This document shows, piece by piece, positions 27,401 to 34,728 of a stretch of 64,000 bases of DNA. This DNA is from JABDMH01 sp965223165 (lineage in GTDB: Bacteria; Bacteroidota; Bacteroidia; Chitinophagales; Saprospiraceae). The notes under the pieces were generated by a model. The model did no database searches. It was given only the letters and a program-made list of their open reading frames with translations, and had not been told where the DNA came from. The stretch covers positions 558,001-622,000 of the forward strand of contig CBDCVQ010000018.1 in the NCBI GenBank assembly GCA_965223165.1. The letters are read 5' to 3'. The number at the start of each line of letters is the position of its first letter. The stretch's first letter is position 1. Both the position numbers and the translations under genes were made by a program.

Positions 27401-29333
27401 GGCTCCACAGGTCTATCTCCTCGTCGGTGATATCCCCGTCATGCTCGAAAAATCCTTCCTCGCAGTCCAGTTCCTTGAGCAGCTTCTTGAAGTAGTGCTC
27501 ATCAACTGGATACGGATGATCAACGCACTCCAGCGTGGTGTGCTTGGCGAGGTCGTACCTCCAGGCGTTCCACAGCATTTCGGAGCATTCTCTGCCATCT
27601 TCCTTCAGCCACTTCATTGTCTTAAAGTAGTGTGCTTCCACTTCGTCTACATGCTTATCCTGCTCCAGATATGTGCTGTAGATGGTATCATGCTCGTCAT
27701 AACAGAGCGGATCCCAGCTGTCGCATAGATCGATGCAAGCGTCATACCAGTCAGCTCGTCGAGCCAACAACAGGTTGATCTCACAGTTGTCCCAGCTACC
27801 CTCGTCAAAAGTGGTTGCATCCACCCAAACTTTCTTGCCACTGAGGCCAACGATCACGCCTTTGTCACATACCGCGACCGGCTTGGTGTAATCTTTGACT
27901 TTGATCCAACAAGTGTCATAGCCGATGTTGTGACAACTGTCATATGCTTCGTAGTAAATGGGTACCGGCAGTCCGTGAGGAATCTTCACATTCTTGTGTG
28001 CCTCAAAGACACCCGGTGTGCTACTCTCTTCAAACACCACCGTAGCAATACCGGGAACGATTGCCTTGACATACTTCACCCCGCTGCACTCATCTTCAAC
28101 CACCACGGGTGGCAGATAAGTATGGGCCCCACAGTCGTGCGAGCCGGCAGGTACATACAACGTGTCCTCGTGGATCAAGTCAGGATTGGCTTTTGCGTCT
28201 AAATCACAGGTCACCTCCGGTGGTACTGTGTCCAAGTTGATCAACCAGAACTCGCAAGTCCAATAGCCAGGCACCGGTCCAGGTGTGAGGTTGTTGCCAG
28301 CAGCAGGTACAGTACAGGTCGTCGCTGGTGGTGAGCCATAGCAATTCTGCTTGATCTCAACCAAATAGCGGGTCTGCTCCATACAGCCGTGATCGGCAAA
28401 GTCTGCCACTTCCACGTGCACACTTATCCCACATTTAGGATCGATATAATCGCTGAGAAAGCAAATGGTGTCACAAAGATCATTGACCATCATCTCCTCA
28501 TCAGTGGGTTGAAGATCTTCTAGCACCATGAATGGACCAAGCTTCTCGTCTTCGCAGTAGATCGTATCTCTAACTGCGCAAAAAGTATTGGTGGTGGTAA
28601 TCTGTGGCAGTCGGAATACGACGATGGTGTCGTAACCCACACCTCGATGACCATCCTTGCTGAAAGCCTCAAACTCGCGTAAGATCACTTTGACCGTGTC
28701 CTCGGCCTCCGTACCAATGGCTTCACAGGAGTTGTTGACATAAGCCAGCCAGTCGGCCACAAATTCGGCCTCTTCATCCTGGTTCTGACACGGAATCATG
28801 GCCAGCGGAATCGGCAACGGATAGTCCTCGTCATCCGGAGTCAAGGTAACCGCCGGATCCAGGCAGTAGACATTGTAGGATGCTCCTACGATCTCCGGTG
28901 CGTTGTACTGCTTAAACGTCAGATAGCTCCAACATGCACCATTACCCCCTCCGGTAATGCTCACGTTGACAGTCAACTGTCGTCCAATATAAGGACATGC
29001 GTACATCGTGATTTCATAGTCCGCACCAACGTCCTCCATATATAGAATACGCTGCCCGTACGAGCCTTTTATCTCGATCGTTAAGCTGTCCCCCTGCGCC
29101 CGGATGGCGTCCGCATTGGTCACCAGCTCGCGCACCAGCACGCGTGCGGTGTCGTCAGATCCCACCGACGCATTAATATGCGTACAGTTCGGTCCGACCT
29201 GGGCACTGACGCCGACCGCACCTAGGACTACAAACAGTGCTATTTGTAGATACTTCCATGGTGCAGACACGCGAGCCAGCCCTTGCCCGAGCCAACACGA
29301 ATGAACTGAAGAAGTAAAACTCGTCTTTTTCAT
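24468..29333 (-). CDS. Giant secreted protein with dockerin, cohesin-like and T9SS domains
   Basis: 1621 residues. The N-terminus has a long basic region and a hydrophobic core (LQIALFVVLGAVGVSAQ), giving a signal peptide of about 45 residues. Residues 46 to about 1220 are cysteine-rich beta modules paralogous to the protein at 19725-23726. Then come a CNA-B/SpaA-like segment (SGSIRTELNESVKLVNVKAE, about 1224-1265), a dockerin type I pair (KDVDDMNGISTLDLVKIQ and ADVNKDGRITPLDLVTLR, about 1266-1341, each a Ca-binding F-hand loop), a cohesin-like beta domain (about 1395-1531) and a T9SS tail (ALFQNSPNPFTDVTAIGF to KKMIHIR). Dockerin and cohesin in one chain suggest self-polymerisation or an ordered surface layer; that is inference. 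Confidence 0.86.
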   Translation of the reverse strand: MKKTSFTSSVHSCWLGQGLARVSAPWKYLQIALFVVLGAVGVSAQVGPNCTHINASVGSDDTARVLVRELVTNADAIRAQGDSLTIEIKGSYGQRILYMEDVGADYEITMYACPYIGRQLTVNVSITGGGNGACWSYLTFKQYNAPEIVGASYNVYCLDPAVTLTPDDEDYPLPIPLAMIPCQNQDEEAEFVADWLAYVNNSCEAIGTEAEDTVKVILREFEAFSKDGHRGVGYDTIVVFRLPQITTTNTFCAVRDTIYCEDEKLGPFMVLEDLQPTDEEMMVNDLCDTICFLSDYIDPKCGISVHVEVADFADHGCMEQTRYLVEIKQNCYGSPPATTCTVPAAGNNLTPGPVPGYWTCEFWLINLDTVPPEVTCDLDAKANPDLIHEDTLYVPAGSHDCGAHTYLPPVVVEDECSGVKYVKAIVPGIATVVFEESSTPGVFEAHKNVKIPHGLPVPIYYEAYDSCHNIGYDTCWIKVKDYTKPVAVCDKGVIVGLSGKKVWVDATTFDEGSWDNCEINLLLARRADWYDACIDLCDSWDPLCYDEHDTIYSTYLEQDKHVDEVEAHYFKTMKWLKEDGRECSEMLWNAWRYDLAKHTTLECVDHPYPVDEHYFKKLLKELDCEEGFFEHDGDITDEEIDLWSQIGGGWSDAVPFDCDDACKEVMVELLVVDYWCNWSKCWTWVKVEDKTPIQIEKDVADRLDITCGAYKHDKYDYPGVIHPVSIEWIVDAAKDGDKVALAELDSLFGGYDKVWRDEYGNVPEASMGGYYDKECICTTYVRQEKVHDEHLGYVWKEVYYDSCYYTEPFQNTMSGQVVVNCSQAIQCEQTVWCEFDHCGQGYIYRKWKFIPGCPPDENGQYQHPGHRVDTITRKQLIWVGNNCELDKGMFHKPFENTVYTCGIEYDEAGNATGDLSPEHTGYPEYRFDDDCRIIGINYTDKVFKIVGGDEACYKVVRTWYFIDWCYFEGQPENLAYWWLDPEYSGRTIPWEQKIIVVDTMPPVCTFENELGVVEAAGCYYNLSQKVTVTDPCGTLSYHWELHSVKGGETKELVAAGSGDLEGEEDYFEAEVEDLVAGDYKLKVRVTDECQNESYCIDEFTIETGKKPTAICITSLTAELTPMDLDQDGTIDTAMVTVWAEEFNSSSAAACDSEDSIYFRIELLDQVNDDTWVEDADSIVVGCEQIGTQTIRLWVIDEKGSFDFCDVVLVVQNNMGGCDVDPGNTSTISGSIRTELNESVKLVNVKAELENGQTLDYLTTASGAYGFATALGQRVIITPVKDVDDMNGISTLDLVKIQKHILAKEVLENQYREVAADVNKDGRITPLDLVTLRKLILGKTDRLEGNTSWRFFDKIGNNEQYVIDPINAPMAINWTAVKTGDVNLDADPKRSAGRSANNLVFGVDDISMTAGAQYVVNFTAENFNDITGFQYTLKLDPAALRVADVVAGEAIAISEENFAVHRANEGVITSSWNTADAVSVDAGANIFSLVIEAVANTQLSDAITINSSATNAEAYNSLDQVSNVALSFNNPATAANEFALFQNSPNPFTDVTAIGFNMPYADQATITVYDLTGKVIHVKSGEFAKGYNEVQLRKGEISTTGVLYYQLDTEAFTATKKMIHIR

Positions 29334-29965
29334 GAGTAACAGTTTAGGTTAAATAAATTCGGTTTTTGCATAAGTCAAATCCGGGCAGTGCTATTTCTAC
29401 CCGGTCATATTAGTATCAAGAACAATACCAATAGCCGAAATTTTAGGTAGGCCTCAGGCACTCAGAAATCACCTTACATATGGTGCTTTTGTATAATGTG
29501 TTTGGATGCCACAAAAAGTGCTAATCGACAGGTTATCAAACATATAGCACTGACACTATATTCTTTCATCTAGTATTCAGACCAATAAACATTAGAAATA
29601 TTTTGCATGTGTTTTGGCCGCGGGGAGGCCGGACATATTACGAAGTCCTTTATATGTCGTCTTCTTATATATAATCCACTTGAAAAAAAGTGCGAAAAAA
29701 AAAAGCCATGGCTTGATTGCCATGGCTCAACGCTTCTGTTTTTTGCGGTATATGTACTAAATCAGGCGCCGGCAGGTTCTCATTGCAGGTCTCTTTACCC
29801 CTCGGTGCAGCTGAAATCATCTCATAAATTACCATGCATCTGCTAGCATCCACTACGCAACCACCCTCAAAGGGGTGGGGGTCCATACTCCGGAACAGGG
29901 GGGGTCAGTAACTCCGGAATACGCTTTTGGCCGTAAGGGGCAATACTCTGGCCATGGACACACCC
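29334..29965. other. Intergenic scrap region
   Basis: Contains the promoter region of the 1621-residue gene (AT-rich near 29334-29600, no clear consensus) and, at 29705-29790, a diverged copy of the ilvE 3' end and terminator. The remaining DNA (29790-29965) shows no gene. It adjoins the T9SS-tail cassette that starts at 29966. Confidence 0.5.
29705..29790 (-). repeat. Partial copy of the ilvE 3' end and terminator
   Basis: Reading on the plus strand, 29705-29790 matches 61480-61565 with few differences: the GCCATGG hairpin, the segment cttctRttttttgcgRtata, tgtactaRatcagg (which includes the ilvE stop codon) and the last ~8 codons of ilvE. The copied hairpin has a perfect 8-bp stem (29705-29712 with 29719-29726) followed, on the minus strand, by a run of ten T. 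There is no further ilvE sequence upstream, and a one-base insertion breaks the coding frame. It therefore survives, if at all, as a terminator. Confidence 0.75.
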
Positions 29966-30510
29966 AATAGCCCCCTAAGGCCCAATGCCCATGGCCATTC
30001 GATGTCTCCACTTCCTCGGGATGCATTCGTGGATGATGATTATTTGGCAACTTGTGCCTGCTACAATTATCTGCTGGTGATGTGAGGCACCACCGGCTCC
30101 AAACCTGCAGAAAAATGCCCCGCGCCCTGAAATGGGGCACGGGGCGGGAACGTAGGAATGTATGAATGTTTGAAGGAGCTTAATGCAGCCTTATATTGAC
30201 TCAACGGCAGTCTTGCCGCCTTTTTTGGGCCCTTAGTTGTAATACCAATCTGATCTCAACCAAAATTGGGAGCACGGACCCCTTCGGGTCCGCGCTCCTC
30301 CGTACTTGACTCAATTACTACCTTACTTCTTTATTACAAATCGCTTGGCTCGTACCCCTGCCGATGATACATGGCGTAGGAAGTACACTCCATCGGGAAG
30401 GGTGCTTACATCCAGCGTAAGCGATTGAGCTCCTTGAAATGGCTCCAGCTTGCCGTGCTGCATCCGTGTCCCACCCAGCGACTGAATACTCCAGTAGCCG
30501 GTGGCATCCT
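29966..30510 (-). repeat. Duplicated T9SS-tail cassette, copy A
   Basis: A 545-base segment repeated at 44746-45293 in the same orientation with only scattered differences. On the minus strand it holds the last ~63 codons of a T9SS sorting domain (YWSIQSLGGTRM to AKRFVIKK), the stop, a GC-rich hairpin (30269-30298), a smaller hairpin (cggca/tgccg before cctttttt, near 30204) and a third GC-rich hairpin (near 30117-30147). The similarity ends abruptly on both sides. The unit looks like a 3'-end module moved or copied as a block. Confidence 0.85.
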
Positions 30511-31130
30511 GACCAAAATCTACCTGTAGCGCTCCGCTCGTCGGGGAAGGATACACCGACAAGGCCGATTCGGCGTTGGATCTCACCAGGGCCCTGGGCT
30601 TTGAATCACGTCCCGCTGGCTCTTGCCTGGCAGTGTTGCCATGTACCGATATAAGATCTTCTGCAGGATCAGGGCTCAGTTTAGCTGGTGGTGTCGAGCC
30701 GCATTGCGATATCTGGACACGATGATCCAGCAAGGCTGCATATGGATCGTTGGGATCTCCACACGGCGCGGTATACACTCTTAGCCAATAGACTCTGTCT
30801 GGCACTATGGTTAGGCTCACACTCGATAGACGATAAACCCCAGTAACCCCAGTCGTAGTCAAGCCACTCCGAACGTGTTCTGCAATCCATACTCCTGTCT
30901 TACTTCCAGTATCCTAAGAGAGGCTGCATCCTGTGCACGGATTCACCATGCTGCGCTAGGACTTTCGCTTCATAGTCACGTAAAGGTCTTGCCTTTATCT
31001 TGCCTCGCCTTTTGTCGGTTGTGAGATCACTCAGCGCGTCATCAGGATAATCAACTACCACGATCAAAACTTCCGAGTACTCCACCACCCCTTCATGTAT
31101 CGCTCGTAGCCGATATCTACCTTCATTCAG
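30323..31130 (-). pseudogene. Broken gene for a T9SS-secreted protein
   Basis: Two fragments in different frames. The upstream one (31130 to 30900) encodes LNEGRYRLRAIHEGVVEYSE and a following strand (VLIVVVDYPDDALSD), like the end of an Ig-type beta domain, preceded by an in-frame stop. The downstream one (about 30890 to 30323) encodes YRLSSVSLTIVPDRVYWLRV, a linker, and a T9SS tail (LSVYPSPTSGALQVDFG to RAKRFVIKK). No signal peptide or full-length frame can be assembled, so it is a remnant. Its last 63 codons belong to duplicated cassette A. The original function cannot be told. Confidence 0.7.
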
Positions 31131-31248
31131 TGGTCCTTACGTTACATGCCTGCCCTTACGACTCATGATAACCTGATCTCCGCCGAGCTCCTTCCTCAAT
31201 GCCCATTTGACCTTTTGATCAAGGATACTGAGGGGTCAATGGACCTGG

Positions 31249-32910
31249 TCACTTCTCTAGCAGCGACACTTCATCAATATATATCACTCCCTTGGCTGCA
31301 GGTATGATCTTAAACTGCGTATACACATTGTCTGCCTTCGCCTGCTCAAGCGGATCGTCCGCTTGAAAGGTAAAGGAAACCTCTTGCCAATCTGCCGTCA
31401 CTTCCAATGGCTTCTGCCAGAAGTACTGAGTCCAAGGGTCGTTATCTCCCACAAAGATTTCAGCCCCGTCTAGTACCATTGACTCCTCGCCTTTAATCCA
31501 AAAACTAAAAGTGTAGACCTTGCCAGATGTCAGAGCCGCATTCAAGTCACTGTCTCTCGAAAGAATCTGGCTCTCGCTGCCAGTATTGTTTATGGTAACT
31601 TTCATACACTTTGCGGTACCGTTTGCGCCCTGCGATTCATCCACGGTAACCGATAGATCTTCATTGCCACTAGCATGCCATATCGTCCAGTTGTCTAGAG
31701 CTTTCATAGCATCCTCAAACCCGAACACGTCTCTGTCATACAGCTCCTCGCCTTGCTGTAAGGCTACAACGTCGATCAAAAAATCCATGCGTTGGACCGT
31801 TTCATCCACAAAGGTCACCTCCAATGCACAGGTGACTTGGCCCTCGGCAGCAAATGCCACAGATACCTCCCTGTCTGTCGAGGTAGAGGGTTCGCCTCCA
31901 GGAAAAGTCCATATCCTGGATTGCACCCCGGTAGAATTGTCTGTGAAGACCAAGGTGGCACCTACCTCGACTTGATTAGAACTGACCTGGGCGTCCAGCA
32001 TCACCGGCTCGGGAATATGGGTACCAAAATCACCCTCCTTAATCGAGATCTCATCCACGTAAATAATCCCTGAGCTTTCCGGCACAAATTTAAACTGAGG
32101 AAAGGCATTTAGCGCCTTGCCCTCATTATAGGTCTCCGAAAGATCTCCTGTCTCAAACACTTTCGAGATCTTGACCCACTCATCCGACGTCCACACTGGA
32201 CTGATCCATACAAAATTGTTGAAGGCCTGCACAACTTCACCATTCACCGTCCAGAGATTATTCACTGCTAGCGAATGAATTTTGGTCACATCTCCCTTGA
32301 TCCAAAAACTACAAGTATATGTCTTGTTGCTTTCCAATATGGCATTATAGGCCTCGGTATTTTCCTTGGTAAATATTTGAGATTCCACACTCGTGTTTAT
32401 CAAATTCACTTTCAAACATGCACTCGTACCATCGGCTCCTTGCGATCCATCTACCTCCATAGAAATATCCATATTGCCGCTGGCGCTCCACTGCTTCCAA
32501 GCCTCACCTACCCGATCACGATCCTCAAAGCCAAAGATGGTGCGTGCGTACAGTTCATTACCCACCTGCACGGTGAAGCTCTTTGTGTCGGTAGTACCGT
32601 CATGAAACATGACCTCGATCGAGCAAATCACAGGACCCTCCCTGGAAAAACTCACGTCCACCTTTTCTGCTGTGGACGTGGCAGGTGTCCCGCCGGGGAA
32701 TGTCCATGACCGCGAAGTGACCCCTGTCGAATGATCGGTGAAGGTGATCGCTTGGTCAGCCTCCGTCATTGTTGCGCTTACCTCAGCGTCAAACGAGATC
32801 TCCTCCTTCATATCCACTGGTTCTGGATCGTCGTCCTTCTTACAGCTAGAGAAAGCCAAGACAAAACCAAGCAAAAGAATAAGTGCAGAGGTGGTGTAAG
32901 TAATATTCAT
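31249..32910 (-). CDS. PKD/carbohydrate-binding lipoprotein (locus B)
   Basis: 553 residues. Lipoprotein signal MNITYTTSALILLLGFVLAF ending with lipidated C23 (FSSC), then an acidic stretch (KKDDDPEP), suggesting surface export. The body is a tandem duplication: a PKD-like domain with SRSWTFPGGTPATST (about 35-115) plus a CBM4/9-like jelly-roll (SWIKG-type strand TYTCSFWIKGD, ending IIYVDEISIKEG, about 120-290), repeated as SRIWTFPGGEPSTST (about 300-385) plus a second jelly-roll (VYTFSFWIKGEE, ending VIYIDEVSLLEK). It follows susD by 91 bases and occupies the place of SusE/F-type surface glycan-binding proteins. It probably holds glycan at the surface for the SusCD pair. The ligand is unknown. 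Confidence 0.85.
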   Translation of the reverse strand: MNITYTTSALILLLGFVLAFSSCKKDDDPEPVDMKEEISFDAEVSATMTEADQAITFTDHSTGVTSRSWTFPGGTPATSTAEKVDVSFSREGPVICSIEVMFHDGTTDTKSFTVQVGNELYARTIFGFEDRDRVGEAWKQWSASGNMDISMEVDGSQGADGTSACLKVNLINTSVESQIFTKENTEAYNAILESNKTYTCSFWIKGDVTKIHSLAVNNLWTVNGEVVQAFNNFVWISPVWTSDEWVKISKVFETGDLSETYNEGKALNAFPQFKFVPESSGIIYVDEISIKEGDFGTHIPEPVMLDAQVSSNQVEVGATLVFTDNSTGVQSRIWTFPGGEPSTSTDREVSVAFAAEGQVTCALEVTFVDETVQRMDFLIDVVALQQGEELYDRDVFGFEDAMKALDNWTIWHASGNEDLSVTVDESQGANGTAKCMKVTINNTGSESQILSRDSDLNAALTSGKVYTFSFWIKGEESMVLDGAEIFVGDNDPWTQYFWQKPLEVTADWQEVSFTFQADDPLEQAKADNVYTQFKIIPAAKGVIYIDEVSLLEK

Positions 32911-33001
32911 AATTATTTTGTTTTTTATGATTTATTGCCATCTAATTTTTGTGTGCGATTTCGCGTCGGCATAACCGCAGGTGCAGGGAAGAAAATTGCC
33001 T

Positions 33002-34714
33002 TCAGTAGCCCGGGTTTTGTTCCAAATTGCTCTTCAGTATTTCTTCGATCGGAATGGGCCATAGGTAGTGGTGCGAGGGAAAAGACCGGTCACCTTGCTG
33101 AACAAAGTACCGATAGGATTTTTCTCCCGTACTGGCATCCCTGATCACCTCAACTCCTCTAAAGTCCTGCGAAAAATCATGCTCGGCGTCCAACCAGCGG
33201 CGAGCGTCATACCATCGGTTAGCCTCAAAGGCCAGCTCAATCGTCCGCTCATGCTTTATCTTCATCAGTAGCTCGTGACCGGCGGCACTAACGGGAGGCA
33301 TGTCCACTCCTGTTCGGCTGCGCACCTTGTTAACATACTCTCGGGCCAGGCCCTCATTGCCCAGGTGATACTGCGCCTCGGCATAAGACAGGTAGAATTC
33401 TGCCAAGCGCATATATATCCAAGGCTGATCACCATTTAGATTACTTCGTTCCTGCGTCCATGACTCATCCAGGGCCTTGCGGATGCCGTACCCCAGCTTG
33501 CTGCCATTCCACCAGCCGTCCCGATTCGGATCTCTACTGTCCAGACCCGTCCACCAAAACTCTAGCTCGCGTCCACCAAAGATTGCTCCGTCATGGAGCA
33601 CCGAGTACCCCAGTCTAGGATCCCGATTGTCATAAGGATGATTGGGGTCATAATCCGTTGCTTCGGGATTGATCACCTGCTGGAGATTATCATGATCTCC
33701 GGTGTACCCCAAGACAGGCAACTGGCCACTAAGCGTCTCATAGCGGTCGACAAAATTTTGAAGGGGGTTTTCGCCAATCCAACCTCCGTTGCCGTTGGGA
33801 TGTCTGAACAGATCTATAGCATGTCCTCCCGAATAATGATAGTACCCATCGGGCTTATTTACCTTTACCCAGCCTTGGTCTCGATGAAACTGGCGAAAGA
33901 ATATCACGCCCGGGTCAGCGGCATTGAGAAATAGTCCTGCATAATCTCCCGATAAGGTATAGTCACCAAGTGCAAATAATTCTTCACAAGCTGCAGCGGC
34001 CGATCGCCACCTGTCCTCATCATTCTGCGGGTTAAATAATGGGCTGGCGGCGTAGAGCAAAGTTCTTGCCTTGAGGGCCAGAGCAGCCCCTTTAGTGGCA
34101 CGGCCGAAATGCTCGCCGGTTGCGTCAGCTCTGCTCATCAAATCCGGCACTGCCAGATCCAGTTCTTCCACAACAAATCGAACCACCGCCATATATTCTG
34201 ATCGTCCGATTCCAAAGTCCTCTGCCAGGGAAAACGATCTCTCCAGCAAGGGTACGCCACCGTAGCGCGAGATGAGTTCCGCATAAAAATACGCCCTCAA
34301 GAATCGAACCTCCGCAGTCAACCGCGCGGTCTCTGATGCGACACCCACCGTGCCGTCGACATTCTCAAGAAAAATATTGTTATTTCTTATTGCCTGGTAC
34401 GCGTCCAACCAAAAACCGGAAAAGAAATGCATGTTATCAGCGGTGAGACCACCGGCCGTGTGCTTGAAGACCCTAGGCTGATGCATGTGATAACTTTCGT
34501 CGGTAATCCCTGTCATGCGCAATCCCCCTACCCACCAAACAAATCCATGCGGAAGCTCATTGTACCTTTCATTGACGTAGAGATTCATCAGCTCCGGATC
34601 CTTCCAAACATCCGCCTCTGACACAGCATCCAACGGTTTGAGGTCCAGTATGTCTTTATCACATGATAGGAGCAACAGGCCTGGAAAAAGGATAATGGAA
34701 AAGATGGCTTTCAC
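33002..34714 (-). CDS. susD: SusD/RagB-family lipoprotein (locus B)
   Basis: 570 residues. Lipoprotein signal MKAIFSIILFPGLLLLS followed by lipidated C18, then DILDLKPLDAVSEADVW, the standard SusD opening. Core features: ARFLRAYFYAELISRYGGVPLLERSF-type helix pair (split by Tyr/Gly), the segment KHERTIELAFEANRWYDARR, and the end HYLWPIPIEEILKSNLEQNPGY. It starts 14 bases after the susC stop, so it is in the same transcript. It acts as the surface ligand-binding lid of the SusC channel. The neighbouring sulfatase and GH144-like enzyme suggest a glucan or sulfated-glycan ligand; this is inference. Confidence 0.93.
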   Translation of the reverse strand: MKAIFSIILFPGLLLLSCDKDILDLKPLDAVSEADVWKDPELMNLYVNERYNELPHGFVWWVGGLRMTGITDESYHMHQPRVFKHTAGGLTADNMHFFSGFWLDAYQAIRNNNIFLENVDGTVGVASETARLTAEVRFLRAYFYAELISRYGGVPLLERSFSLAEDFGIGRSEYMAVVRFVVEELDLAVPDLMSRADATGEHFGRATKGAALALKARTLLYAASPLFNPQNDEDRWRSAAAACEELFALGDYTLSGDYAGLFLNAADPGVIFFRQFHRDQGWVKVNKPDGYYHYSGGHAIDLFRHPNGNGGWIGENPLQNFVDRYETLSGQLPVLGYTGDHDNLQQVINPEATDYDPNHPYDNRDPRLGYSVLHDGAIFGGRELEFWWTGLDSRDPNRDGWWNGSKLGYGIRKALDESWTQERSNLNGDQPWIYMRLAEFYLSYAEAQYHLGNEGLAREYVNKVRSRTGVDMPPVSAAGHELLMKIKHERTIELAFEANRWYDARRWLDAEHDFSQDFRGVEVIRDASTGEKSYRYFVQQGDRSFPSHHYLWPIPIEEILKSNLEQNPGY

Positions 34715-34728
34715 TACAATGTCTCTAT

